Part shown: piece after piece, positions 5,957-15,400 of the stretch | Numbering within the stretch: position 1 is the stretch's first letter | Layout of the letters: each line of letters begins with the position of its first letter | Virus record (IMG/VR): IMGVR_UViG_3300017731_000047 | Coordinates: 1 to 24,417 of that record | DNA from: a virus | DNA: 24,417 nt | Strand: one strand, 5' to 3' | Program-made: the position numbers and the translations under genes | Notes under the pieces: model-generated | Seen by the model: only the letters and a program-made list of their open reading frames with translations | Database searches by the model: none | What the model was told of the DNA's origin: nothing

Positions 5957-8182
5957 GTGGCAAATCGTAGAATTAGCGAGTTACAGGAACAGGCAGGTCT
6001 TCAATTAGCAGAAGATGATCTGTTAACAGTTGTAAATGTATCTGAGCCTGATCCTGGACTAAAGAATAAAAAGTTAACAATATCAGGAACAAAAGCATAT
6101 TTAAATATTCATTATTTGCCTAGGACAGGCGGGACTATCAGCGGAAGTACAATAATTCAAAATGATTTAACGGTATCCGGTGCAACGAGTATTGCGGGAT
6201 TATCAGTAACTGATCTATTAACAGTTAGTGGATTACTAGTTCAGCAGAATGCTACTGTTTCTGGAACTATCAGTGGTACCAACATAACTGGTGGTGCTAT
6301 TGAAGGTTCTACTGTTAAAGCAGTAACTTTTACAGGTACAACCGTTAATTCTGTTAGTGGACGTTTTACTACTCTTGTCAGCGGTACTACAGTCACTGGT
6401 ACTCACAGTCTATTTACAAACGTCACTGCTACTGAAATTACCGGAACTACTGTCACTGGCACAACTGCAAACTTCACTACAGTTAATGCCGTAGATTTAA
6501 ATGTTACTGATGACCTAGTAATAACTGATGATCTAGCAGTAGGTGGAGATTTAACCGTTACTGGAAATGCTTCGGTACTAGGTAATACAGATATAGGTAA
6601 TGCCACAAGTGATACGGTAACTTTTACAGCTCGTGTAGATGCTGACTTAGATCCAGCTACAGATGATCAGCATGACTTTGGTGCTGCATCTTTAAGATGG
6701 AAAACCCTGCATGGTGTAACTGTTGTTGCTACGACAGGAACTATAACCGATATCACAGCAACTAATATTACAGGTACGACAATCACTGGTACTTCTGCTT
6801 TATTTACCAATGCAACTGCAACAAATATTACTGGAACCACAGTCACAGGAACAACTGTAAAAGCTACTAATATCACAGGTGTAAATGTAATAGGAACCAC
6901 TTTAATCAGCGGAGCTACTATTTCTGGTGATACAGGACAATTTACTAATGTTACTGCTCAAGATTTTACTGTACAGGATGATTTCATAGTTGCAGATGAC
7001 GTAACGATAGGTGGGGATGCGACTGTAACTGGAACTATAGAAGGTAAAGGAACTATATCAGGAGCAATAATTACAGGTGGAACTAAGATATTATCTCCTC
7101 TAATAACAGGTGCAACTGTCGTTGGTACTACTACAGTTTCAGGTGCTACTGTTACAGGTACTTCTGCTTTATTTACTAATGCAACTGCAACTAATATCAC
7201 AGGTACCACAATCACTGGTACTACAGCTAACTTCACTACAGGTAATTTTGTAAATACAAATATTTCCAATAACTTAGATGTAACAGCTGCCACTACTATG
7301 GGAGGAAACCTAACAGTAACCGGTAATGCTTCGATATTAGGTAATGCAGATATAGGTAATGCAGATACTGATACTGTAACTTTTACTGCTCTTGTAGATT
7401 CAGCTATTCTTCCTGATGCAACTGCTAATAACAGAGATTTAGGAAGTAGTGCTAAGACCTGGAGAACAGTTTATGCAACCACAGTAGCTGCTACTACAGG
7501 AAATATAACCAACATTAATGCAACAGCTATTACTGGAACCACAGTCACTGGTTCTATAGCTAACTTCACTACAGTAAATGCAGTTAATTTAAATGTTACT
7601 GATGATATAGCTATAACAGATGATTTAGCTGTTGGTGGTGATTTAACAGTAACCGGTAATACTTCAATACAAGGTAATACAGATCTAGGTAATGCTACAA
7701 GTGATACTGTAACTTTTACAGCTCTCGTAGATTCTGCAATTATTCCTGATGCAACTGCTAATAACAGAGATTTAGGAAGTAGTGCTAAAAATTGGAGGGC
7801 ACTCTATGCAACTACTCTAGTAGCAACCACCGGTACTATTACTGAGATAAATGCTACTACTATCACAGGTACAACAGTTACTGGTACGAATGCAAACTTT
7901 ACTAATGTTACTGCTGTAGATCTAACAGTTACTGACGATTTAAATATAACTGATGACTTAGGAGTAGGTGGTGATTTAACAGTTACAGGAATTATAGAAG
8001 GTAAAGGCACTGTATCTGGAGTTACGGTAACTGGTACTAGTGCTCTATTCACGAATGTCACTGCTACCAACATTACTGGTACCACAATTACAGGTGGAAC
8101 CATCAAGATGAGTGGAGATACAGTAGCTACTCAGACCTTTGCTGAAGACAGTTCTATTGTCTTTGCAATTGCTCTAGGTTAA
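5957..8182 (+). CDS. Modular beta-repeat tail fibre-like protein
   Basis: 741 aa, rich in Thr, Gly, Val and Asn with hardly any Cys or Met. The N-terminal 50 residues (MANRRISELQEQAGLQLAED, then DLLTVVNVS) resemble the start of tail-fibre-like proteins of marine cyanophages. The rest alternates short ITGTTVTGT-type beta repeats with about 110-residue modules (VGGDLTVTGN, then GNATSDTVTFTA, then DLGSSAKxWRxxYATT), at least three copies. The protein ends ATQTFAEDSSIVFAIALG and has no S74 chaperone. The start is GTG, with ATAGGTC just upstream. Probably an extended fibre or baseplate-associated adhesin; trimeric assembly is inference. Confidence 0.82.
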   Translation: MANRRISELQEQAGLQLAEDDLLTVVNVSEPDPGLKNKKLTISGTKAYLNIHYLPRTGGTISGSTIIQNDLTVSGATSIAGLSVTDLLTVSGLLVQQNATVSGTISGTNITGGAIEGSTVKAVTFTGTTVNSVSGRFTTLVSGTTVTGTHSLFTNVTATEITGTTVTGTTANFTTVNAVDLNVTDDLVITDDLAVGGDLTVTGNASVLGNTDIGNATSDTVTFTARVDADLDPATDDQHDFGAASLRWKTLHGVTVVATTGTITDITATNITGTTITGTSALFTNATATNITGTTVTGTTVKATNITGVNVIGTTLISGATISGDTGQFTNVTAQDFTVQDDFIVADDVTIGGDATVTGTIEGKGTISGAIITGGTKILSPLITGATVVGTTTVSGATVTGTSALFTNATATNITGTTITGTTANFTTGNFVNTNISNNLDVTAATTMGGNLTVTGNASILGNADIGNADTDTVTFTALVDSAILPDATANNRDLGSSAKTWRTVYATTVAATTGNITNINATAITGTTVTGSIANFTTVNAVNLNVTDDIAITDDLAVGGDLTVTGNTSIQGNTDLGNATSDTVTFTALVDSAIIPDATANNRDLGSSAKNWRALYATTLVATTGTITEINATTITGTTVTGTNANFTNVTAVDLTVTDDLNITDDLGVGGDLTVTGIIEGKGTVSGVTVTGTSALFTNVTATNITGTTITGGTIKMSGDTVATQTFAEDSSIVFAIALG
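7410..7788 (+). repeat. 46-bp perfect direct repeat, two copies 333 bp apart
   Basis: Positions 7410-7455 and 7743-7788 are identical over 46 bp and lie exactly 333 bp (111 codons) apart inside the fibre-like gene. They encode the same PDATANNRDLGSSAK segment. Sequence around them is similar but diverged, so the module was duplicated and part of it kept or re-homogenised at DNA level. Confidence 0.9.
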
Positions 8183-8226
8183 CCCCTCATAAAATAGAAG
8201 AAATATTGATTAGGTTTTATAGATAA

Positions 8227-8607
8227 ATGGCTCGTTTTATCTCAGTCTGTCGAGCAGATGTTACCAATAATTCCACCGTTGCATCACAACAAGCAGTAAT
8301 TACTGGTTCGACAAATTCGAGTGGAGTACCTGCATCTACTTATGGAGTCATATTAAGTATTTTAGCTTCCAATAAGAATGCTAACTCACAGAATGTGACC
8401 GTGACTTTATTTAAAGGAGGAGTTGGTGGTACGGCTACTCGTTTAATCACTTCTGGAGTAGTACCAGCTCAGTCCTCCCTGGAGTTTATGACTGGGAACA
8501 AATTGATAGTTGAACCTGATGATGTCATCAAAGCTTATGCCAGTGCTACTAGCTCGATAGATATCACCGTTTCATATATGTTAAATCCTCAAGATACCAG
8601 TATCTAA
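8227..8607 (+). CDS. Small beta-rich virion protein
   Basis: 126 aa with no signal peptide. The sequence is beta-rich with evenly spaced hydrophobic strands: YGVILSILASN (39-49), QNVTVTLFKGG (55-65), VVPAQSSLEFM, KLIVEPDDVIKAYASATSS and DITVSYML near the end. This pattern (ILSIxxAN, then VPAxxSLE, then DDxIxAxA, then VSY) is one I associate with small structural proteins next to fibre genes in marine phages. It may be a fibre accessory or baseplate protein. It ends 2 nt before the first large S74 fibre gene, so the two are likely co-translated. Confidence 0.7.
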   Translation: MARFISVCRADVTNNSTVASQQAVITGSTNSSGVPASTYGVILSILASNKNANSQNVTVTLFKGGVGGTATRLITSGVVPAQSSLEFMTGNKLIVEPDDVIKAYASATSSIDITVSYMLNPQDTSI

Positions 8608-8609
8608 CC

Positions 8610-11600
8610 ATGCCTTACATCGGAAATCCAATATCAGATTTTAACGTCAGCACCGCTATGCTCAACACTGATAGTGTGACGAGCATTAAGATTGATGATG
8701 GAACTATTGTAAATGCCGATATAAATGACAGTGCAGCGATAGCAAAGACAAAATTAGCTGCTTTAGAAATAGTCAACGCAGATGTAAATGCGAGTGCAGC
8801 TATTGCCGGTAGTAAGATCTCTCCAACATTTACTACCGATGGATCTTTTAATTCAATATCTATAGGTAAAGGTGCAAACTCTGTTGCTGGTAACACTGTT
8901 CTTGGCGAAAGTGCTTTAGATGATGCTGTTACTGGTTTAAATAATACTGCTATTGGTAATTCAGCATTAACAGTTTTAACTTCTGGAGCAAACAACACAG
9001 CTGTAGGATCAGGAGCCTTAGATGCTAATACCACTGCATCAAACAACACTGCTGTAGGTCATAACTCATTAACAACTAATACTACAGGAGCACTCAATGT
9101 AGCTGTTGGACAAAGTGTGTTAAGAGACAATTCAACAGGCACACTAAACACGGCTGTTGGTGGCCACAGTATGATTAAAAACCAGACAGGTATTGAGAAT
9201 GTATCTATCGGTACAAGTGCTCTGGAAGATAATACCAGTGGTGATAGTAATGTAGCTGTTGGTCGTTCAGCTTTAGGAAGTAATACTACAGCAGATAGCA
9301 ATACAGGAGTTGGAAGATCAGCATTAGGAGCAAACACAACTGGAAGTCATAATGTTGCACTAGGTTATCAGGCATTAGATGCTAATACTACTGCTGGTTA
9401 CAATACTGCCGTAGGTTCTAATGCATTAGGAGCAAATACAACTGGACATACAAATACTGCTGTTGGTAATCAATCGCTTTTATCAAATGTAGATGGGTTT
9501 AGAAATACAGGACTAGGAAGCGATAGTTTAAGGTCTAATACAACGGGAATACAAAACGTAGCGGTGGGTAGTTTTGCAATGGATCAAAACACCACAGCAT
9601 CAAATAATACTGCTATTGGACATAATACTTTAAATCAAAACACAACTGGATCATTTAACACAGCAGTAGGATCAACCTCATTAGACGCTAATACAACAGG
9701 AGCGAAAAACGTAGCTTTAGGTCAGAACTCATTAAGTGCAAACATTTCAGGGTCTTTTAATACTGCTACAGGAAGAGGTGCTTTGGCTGCAAACACAACA
9801 GCAGATAATAACACAGCAGTGGGTAACGCAGCTTTGCAAGCAAACACAACTGGAACTCAGAACACAGCCTTGGGTGCTGAATCTTTAGATGCAAACACAA
9901 CTGCAAGTTACAGCACAGCCTTAGGATCAAATTCTTTAACAAATAATACTACTGGAAATAATAATACTGCAGCTGGATATGATTCCCTAGGAGATAACAC
10001 AACTGGATCATCAAATACTGCTGTAGGTATGCAGACTTTAAATAAAAACACAACTGGATATGATAACACTGCCGTAGGTGCTAATGCTTTAGATGCGTGT
10101 ACAACTGGTGATAACAACACAGCGATTGGTAAAAATGCTATGGGGTCTAGCACAACAGCATTTAATACTACAGCCGTTGGTAGTCAAGCTTTAGCTGCAC
10201 TTACAACAGGTGGGGCTAATTCAGCCTTTGGACATGACTCTTTAGCCTCAACAACTACAGGTGCAAGTAATACGGGAATTGGTTTTGAAACTCTAAAAGC
10301 AAACACAACTGGAGCAGATAACGTAGCTGTAGGTGCTTTAGCTTTAGATGCCAATACTACAGGAACTAGAAACACTGCTGTAGGAGATTTATCTTTATCT
10401 AGCAACATAGATGGTGAATATAACATAGCAGTAGGACATAAAGCTTTGGAACTTAATACAGTAGGAAGAAGGAGTACTGCTGTTGGTGCTTTTGCTCTTA
10501 GAACACAGGATCCAGCCAGTAGTGGTCTCATGTATAACTCTGCACTAGGTTATGCAGCGTTGTATTCAAATACAACAGGATTACAAAATACTCATATGGG
10601 TGGATTTTCCGGGTATTTAATGACATCTGGAAGTGGTAATACTGCACTAGGTTATGAATCTCTATATTCCAATACAACAGCAAGTAACAATACTGCTATA
10701 GGTAATTCAGCTTTAAGAGTAAACACAACTGGACATTCAAACGCAGCTGTAGGTGCTTTATCTTTAGATGCATGTACTACAGGAACTAGAAACACAGCAG
10801 TTGGGTTTGAAGCTGGTTCAAATATAAGTACTGCTAACGATAATACATATTTAGGAAGAAGAGCAGGTTTTGCAAATGCAACTGGAGAGAATAACGTAGC
10901 GATTGGTGTAAGTGCAATGGAAGATGCTAATTCAAGTGCCGAAAATAACGTATGTATTGGTAAAACATCTGGTTTTGCATTAACAGGTGATAACAATACT
11001 GCTTTAGGATACCAATCATTAAAAGCAAACACAAGTGGAAATAATAACACTTCTCTTGGTTTTAATTCTAGCTCTGGTAGAACCAGTGGAAATGATAACA
11101 CTGCTGTTGGTGCATATTGTTTCAACGCAACAGCGACAGGAGATAGTAATACAGGAGTTGGAAAATCTGCTTTGCATGATTGTACTTCTGGTCATAGTAA
11201 TGTTGCTGTTGGTTTAAATGCTTTATTTGCAACTACAAGTGGTGATAACAACGTAGGTGTAGGAATATATGCAGCAGATAGTATTACTACAGCATCACGA
11301 TGTACTGCTATTGGTGCTCAAGCTCTCGCTGCTTGCACTACAGGAAATGATAACGTAGCAATCGGATATCAAACGGCAGATGCAGTTACAACAGGAACAA
11401 GCAACGTTGCTATTGGTATCAGTGCAATGACAGCAGGCACAACTGCTAGAGATAACGTAGTTGTTGGTAGATCTGCTGGTACTTCTATATCAAGTGGCTT
11501 CAGAAATACAATTGTTGGTTATGAAGCGGCTACCAGCTTAACAAGTTCTCAAGAAAATACTTGTATTGGTAGTGACGCTGCTGATGAAATGACAACTGGG

Positions 11601-12170
11601 CGTTACAATACTATGATTGGTAACAACTCTGGTCACAACCTTACAACTGGACAACACAATGTTTTTGTTGGTCATGCAACAGTTTCTGTTGGTGGTAGTA
11701 ATGAAAAACAAATTGTCATCGGTACTGATATTAACAGCGTAGGTAGTTACCATATTACTATGGGAAGAGAGGGAGATAAAATTCACAACCAATTTAATAG
11801 TAATGCGTCTTGGACTCGTAACTCTGATGAAAGAAAGAAGAAAGATATACTTACAAATACAGATTTGGGATTAGGCTTTATTAATGATCTAAGAACAGTT
11901 ACTTATAAATGGAAAGCACCTTCTGAATTACCTGAAACTATCTCAGGATATGATAAAGAAATAACAGAAGCAAGTCATAAAGATAAAATGTATGGTTTCA
12001 TTGCTCAAGAAGTTAAAGCAGCATTAGATAAACACAGCATTACTAATTTCAATGGCTGGACTGAAGATAATAATGGTGAACAAGGCGTTTCATATGAAAT
12101 GTTTGTTATGCCATTAGTAAAAGCAGTACAAGAATTATCAGCAAAAGTCACAGCACTAGAGTCTGCTTGA
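8610..12170 (+). CDS. Giant fibre: YadA-head-like repeats with C-terminal S74 chaperone
   Basis: 1186 aa. The N-terminus (MPYIGNPISDFNVSTAM, about residues 1-80) is likely the virion attachment module. From about residue 85 to 1030 it is built of a 17-residue repeat of the form NTAVGxxALxxNTTGxx, similar to YadA/Hep_Hag trimeric head repeats but three residues longer than the usual 14. By span I estimate about 55 copies. The C-terminus is a peptidase S74 intramolecular chaperone: S1072-D-E-R-K-K-K-D-I holds the Ser-Lys dyad, followed by YGFIAQEV and a coiled-coil end (VKAVQELSAKVTALESA). Such domains trimerise the fibre and then cut themselves off. It probably binds the host surface. It has a paralogue at 12481-15828. 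Confidence 0.9.
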   Translation: MPYIGNPISDFNVSTAMLNTDSVTSIKIDDGTIVNADINDSAAIAKTKLAALEIVNADVNASAAIAGSKISPTFTTDGSFNSISIGKGANSVAGNTVLGESALDDAVTGLNNTAIGNSALTVLTSGANNTAVGSGALDANTTASNNTAVGHNSLTTNTTGALNVAVGQSVLRDNSTGTLNTAVGGHSMIKNQTGIENVSIGTSALEDNTSGDSNVAVGRSALGSNTTADSNTGVGRSALGANTTGSHNVALGYQALDANTTAGYNTAVGSNALGANTTGHTNTAVGNQSLLSNVDGFRNTGLGSDSLRSNTTGIQNVAVGSFAMDQNTTASNNTAIGHNTLNQNTTGSFNTAVGSTSLDANTTGAKNVALGQNSLSANISGSFNTATGRGALAANTTADNNTAVGNAALQANTTGTQNTALGAESLDANTTASYSTALGSNSLTNNTTGNNNTAAGYDSLGDNTTGSSNTAVGMQTLNKNTTGYDNTAVGANALDACTTGDNNTAIGKNAMGSSTTAFNTTAVGSQALAALTTGGANSAFGHDSLASTTTGASNTGIGFETLKANTTGADNVAVGALALDANTTGTRNTAVGDLSLSSNIDGEYNIAVGHKALELNTVGRRSTAVGAFALRTQDPASSGLMYNSALGYAALYSNTTGLQNTHMGGFSGYLMTSGSGNTALGYESLYSNTTASNNTAIGNSALRVNTTGHSNAAVGALSLDACTTGTRNTAVGFEAGSNISTANDNTYLGRRAGFANATGENNVAIGVSAMEDANSSAENNVCIGKTSGFALTGDNNTALGYQSLKANTSGNNNTSLGFNSSSGRTSGNDNTAVGAYCFNATATGDSNTGVGKSALHDCTSGHSNVAVGLNALFATTSGDNNVGVGIYAADSITTASRCTAIGAQALAACTTGNDNVAIGYQTADAVTTGTSNVAIGISAMTAGTTARDNVVVGRSAGTSISSGFRNTIVGYEAATSLTSSQENTCIGSDAADEMTTGRYNTMIGNNSGHNLTTGQHNVFVGHATVSVGGSNEKQIVIGTDINSVGSYHITMGREGDKIHNQFNSNASWTRNSDERKKKDILTNTDLGLGFINDLRTVTYKWKAPSELPETISGYDKEITEASHKDKMYGFIAQEVKAALDKHSITNFNGWTEDNNGEQGVSYEMFVMPLVKAVQELSAKVTALESA
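8870..11710 (+). repeat. 51-bp tandem repeat array in first S74 fibre
   Basis: Imperfect tandem 51-bp units encode the 17-residue repeat. Many units share the DNA core GCAAACACAACTGGA (for example near 9329, 9840 and 10300), while others differ by silent changes. A weaker 34-residue alternation of TTA- and TTG-bearing units is visible (NTTASN against NTTGxx). The limits are approximate. Confidence 0.85.
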
Positions 12171-12206
12171 TATAAATAGGGTTTTGCCCCTTTAAATTTA
12201 TAAATA
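12171..12206 (+). promoter_or_regulatory. Two TATAAATA boxes, candidate T4-type late promoters
   Basis: TATAAATA occurs at 12171-12178, right after the stop of the first giant fibre gene, and again at 12199-12206, 36 nt before the ATG of the next gene. This is the -10-like box of T4-type late promoters. In sequence this AT-rich, a few chance copies per strand over the window are expected, but two within 36 bp in an intergenic gap is suggestive. No sigma-factor gene is in the window to test it. Confidence 0.4.
12178..12194 (+). terminator. Weak hairpin after first S74 fibre gene
   Basis: AGGG (12178-12181) can pair with CCCT (12188-12191) around a TTTTGC loop, followed by a short T-rich run. 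The stem is only 4 bp, so this is a weak candidate for a terminator or transcript-processing site between the two fibre genes. Confidence 0.25.
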
Positions 12207-12242
12207 ATTAGACTATAATTTGTTTAGATAAATATATTTAAC

Positions 12243-12425
12243 ATGTCGCATCATTTTGACAAAAAGATAGAAGAACGTGCAGCACAATTACAAACAGCAG
12301 TTGAACAATATAACAACGCATTGAATGTAATGAACGCCACGAAAGAACAAATAATCAGTCTACAAGGAAGCTTGGCAGAACTAGAAACTCTCAAGAAAGA
12401 AGAAGAGGCAGAAGCAGAATCTTAG
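12243..12425 (+). CDS. Short coiled-coil protein between the two giant fibres
   Basis: 60 aa, almost entirely helical with heptad spacing (IEERAAQLQTAVEQYNNAL, then IISLQGSLAELETLKKEEE) and an acidic tail. It has no signal peptide or membrane segment. It lies alone between two paralogous S74 fibres, with its own candidate late promoter upstream. A fibre assembly helper or a structural peptide of the fibre complex is a reasonable guess, but no family is recognised beyond the coiled coil. Confidence 0.7.
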   Translation: MSHHFDKKIEERAAQLQTAVEQYNNALNVMNATKEQIISLQGSLAELETLKKEEEAEAES

Positions 12426-12480
12426 TCTCAAAAGTTACTAGATTTAAAATAGAGAATAAGTAAATAATTAGGGTAGGAAT

Positions 12481-15400
12481 TTGTCTTATATCGGCCAGAG
12501 ACCAGTAGTAGGCAGATACATTAAACTTGACCAGATATCAAGCGGCTTTAATGGATCTAGTACCGGGTTTAGTATGACCGCCGGTAGTCAAGCTGTGTTT
12601 CCTGGAACAGCCAGAAATTTATTACTGTCATTAGGTGGTGTAATACAAGAACCAGATACAGACTTCACAATATCAGGTTCCACATTAAACTTCACGACAG
12701 CTCCCGTAGCTAATACCACATTCTTTGCAGTTATATTCGGTGACATGCAGTCCACTGGTACTCCCAGTGATGGAACTGTATTACCTGCTTCGGTAGCAAC
12801 CGGGCTTGATTTTACTTTTAACTCTGTAGCTATAGGTAAAGGTGCAAACTCTGTTGCAAACAACACTGTTCTTGGAGAAAGTGCTTTAGATGCTTCTGTA
12901 TCTGGTGGAAATAATACTGCGGTTGGTAAAGAAGCATTAACAGCATTGACTTCTGCTACAAGTTGTACTGCTGTTGGTCACATAGCAGGGTTTTCACATA
13001 CAACTGGTAATAATTTAACTGCAATAGGTCGAGGTGCTGCATACGCAAACACTACTGGAGCAGAAAATACAGGTATTGGAGCAGGAGCATTATTTGATAA
13101 CACAACAGGTGGTTCAAATACTGCTGTTGGTAGATTAGCTTTAGAAAGTAACACTACGGCAGATAATAACACTGCGGTTGGTAAAAGTTGTTTAGCAGCA
13201 AACACAACTGGAATACAGAATGTAGCTGTAGGTGGTTTTGCTTTAGATGCAAATACCACCGCAAATGCCAACACTGCTATGGGTTATCAAGCGTCTAGGC
13301 TTAATACAACTGGAACTTTTAATACTTCTTATGGTCATCAATCTCTATATCACAATACGACAGGAGGATATAACACAGCTTTAGGTAAAGGTGCTTTAGT
13401 AACAAACACAACAGCATCTAACAATACTGCTGTAGGATTTGAAGCATTAAAAGCAAACACAACTGGAACAGAAAACGTAGCTGTAGGTTCTTTAGCCTTA
13501 GATTTAAATACAACTGGATCTTTTAATACTTCTATTGGTCATAACACTTTAACAACAAACTCAACAGGACAGCAAAACGTAGCTGTAGGAAGAATAGCTT
13601 TACAAGCAAACACTACTGGAAGTTATAATGTTGGACTTGGAGTAAATGCTTTAAATCAGAATACAACTGCAAATAATAATACTGGAGTTGGTTATTATGC
13701 ATTAAATGCAAACACAACTGGAACAGGTAACGTAGCTGTAGGTGCAAACGCTTTAGATGCAAACACTACAGCAGATAATAATACTGCTTTAGGTATTCAC
13801 TCTTTAGGTACAAACACAACTGGATACAATTGTGTTGGTCTTGGTGCTTACTCTTTACGCTATAACACTGATGGATTTGAAAATACTTCTATTGGTTATA
13901 ATTCATTATCTGCAAATACAACTGGTGATCTTAACACTGCTGTTGGTAGATCTGCATTAGCTAATCAAACTACCGCAAGTCATAATACTGCTGTTGGCTG
14001 GAAGTCTGGAGAAGATATCACTACTGGACAACAGAACACCGCTGTAGGATCTCAGTGTATGCAGAATGGTACAACTGCTGCTCAAAACACGGCTATCGGA
14101 GCATTTTCTTTAGAAACTAATACAAGTGGAGCATATAACGTAGCAGTAGGAAATCAAGCATTAAAAGAAAATACTACTGCTAGTAATAACACAGCAGTAG
14201 GTAAATCAGCGTTAGCAGAAAACACAACTGGAACAACAAACACTGCTGTAGGTGCTACTGCCTTAGACGCTAACACTACTGGAGGGTCTAACACTGCTCT
14301 TGGAATGAATGCTTTAGGTACTAACACAACAGCAAATAATAACACTTCTGTTGGTGCAAGTAGTATGGCTGCTAACACAACTGGAACGGCTAACGTTGCT
14401 TTAGGAGTTAATGCTTTAAATGCTAATACAACAGCAGATAACAATACAGGAATAGGTTTTCTTGCTTTAACAGCAAACACAACTGGAACGCAGAACGTAG
14501 CTGTTGGAGCTTTTGCTTTAGATGCCCAAACAACAGCTAATAATAATGTAGCTGTTGGTTATCAATCAATGACTGCAACTACAACAGGTTCATTTAATAC
14601 TGCTGTTGGATTAGTAGCACTGGCATCCAACACAACCGGGGCACAAAATACTGCTTATGGTTATAGAGCATTAACATCAAATACAACTGCTAGTTTTAAT
14701 ACAGCGATTGGAGATGGTTGTTTAGATCATAATACAACCGGCACTTTGAATACTGCTGTTGGAAGTGAAGCAATGGCAGCAAACACAACTGGAATAAGAA
14801 ATACTGCTGTTGGATATGGTGCTTTAGATGCAAACACAACTGGTGATTTTAATAATGCTTTTGGATATGCTTCATTAGGAAAAAATACAACTGCTGATGA
14901 AAATACCGCTTTTGGTAATAAAACATTAGAAGATAATACAACTGGTGCTGGTAATACGGCTGTTGGTAGTCATGCCTTAAGAGACAACACAACTGCAAGT
15001 AATAACACTGCTTTTGGTAATTATGCCTTGAACTCAAACACAACTGGACACTCTAACACAGCAGTCGGTAAATCTGCTTTACAAAATCCTACAACTACTA
15101 ATGCTAATACGGCTGTTGGTTTTGAAGCACTTAAAAACTCCACACATCAAGCTAATACGGCTGTTGGTTGTGAAGCATTACAAGAAAACACATCAGGTGA
15201 TACAAATACTGCTATAGGTGCTCTTTCTTTGACTGCAAATACTACAGGAGGCAATAGTACTGGTGTAGGAGGTCACACTCTTCAAAGTGCAACAACAGCA
15301 ACTGAAAATACCGCAGTAGGTAGACAAGCTGGTGCAAATGTTACTACTGGTATACGAAATACATTTGTTGGAAAAGGTGCTGGTGAAAACAGTATCACAA

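Noticed and set aside
6403-8106. Several minus-strand frames with Val/Pro-rich translations opposite the fibre-like gene
   Set aside because: They are antisense shadows of the Thr/Gly repeat codons and have no start signals or domain features. The plus strand explains the region.
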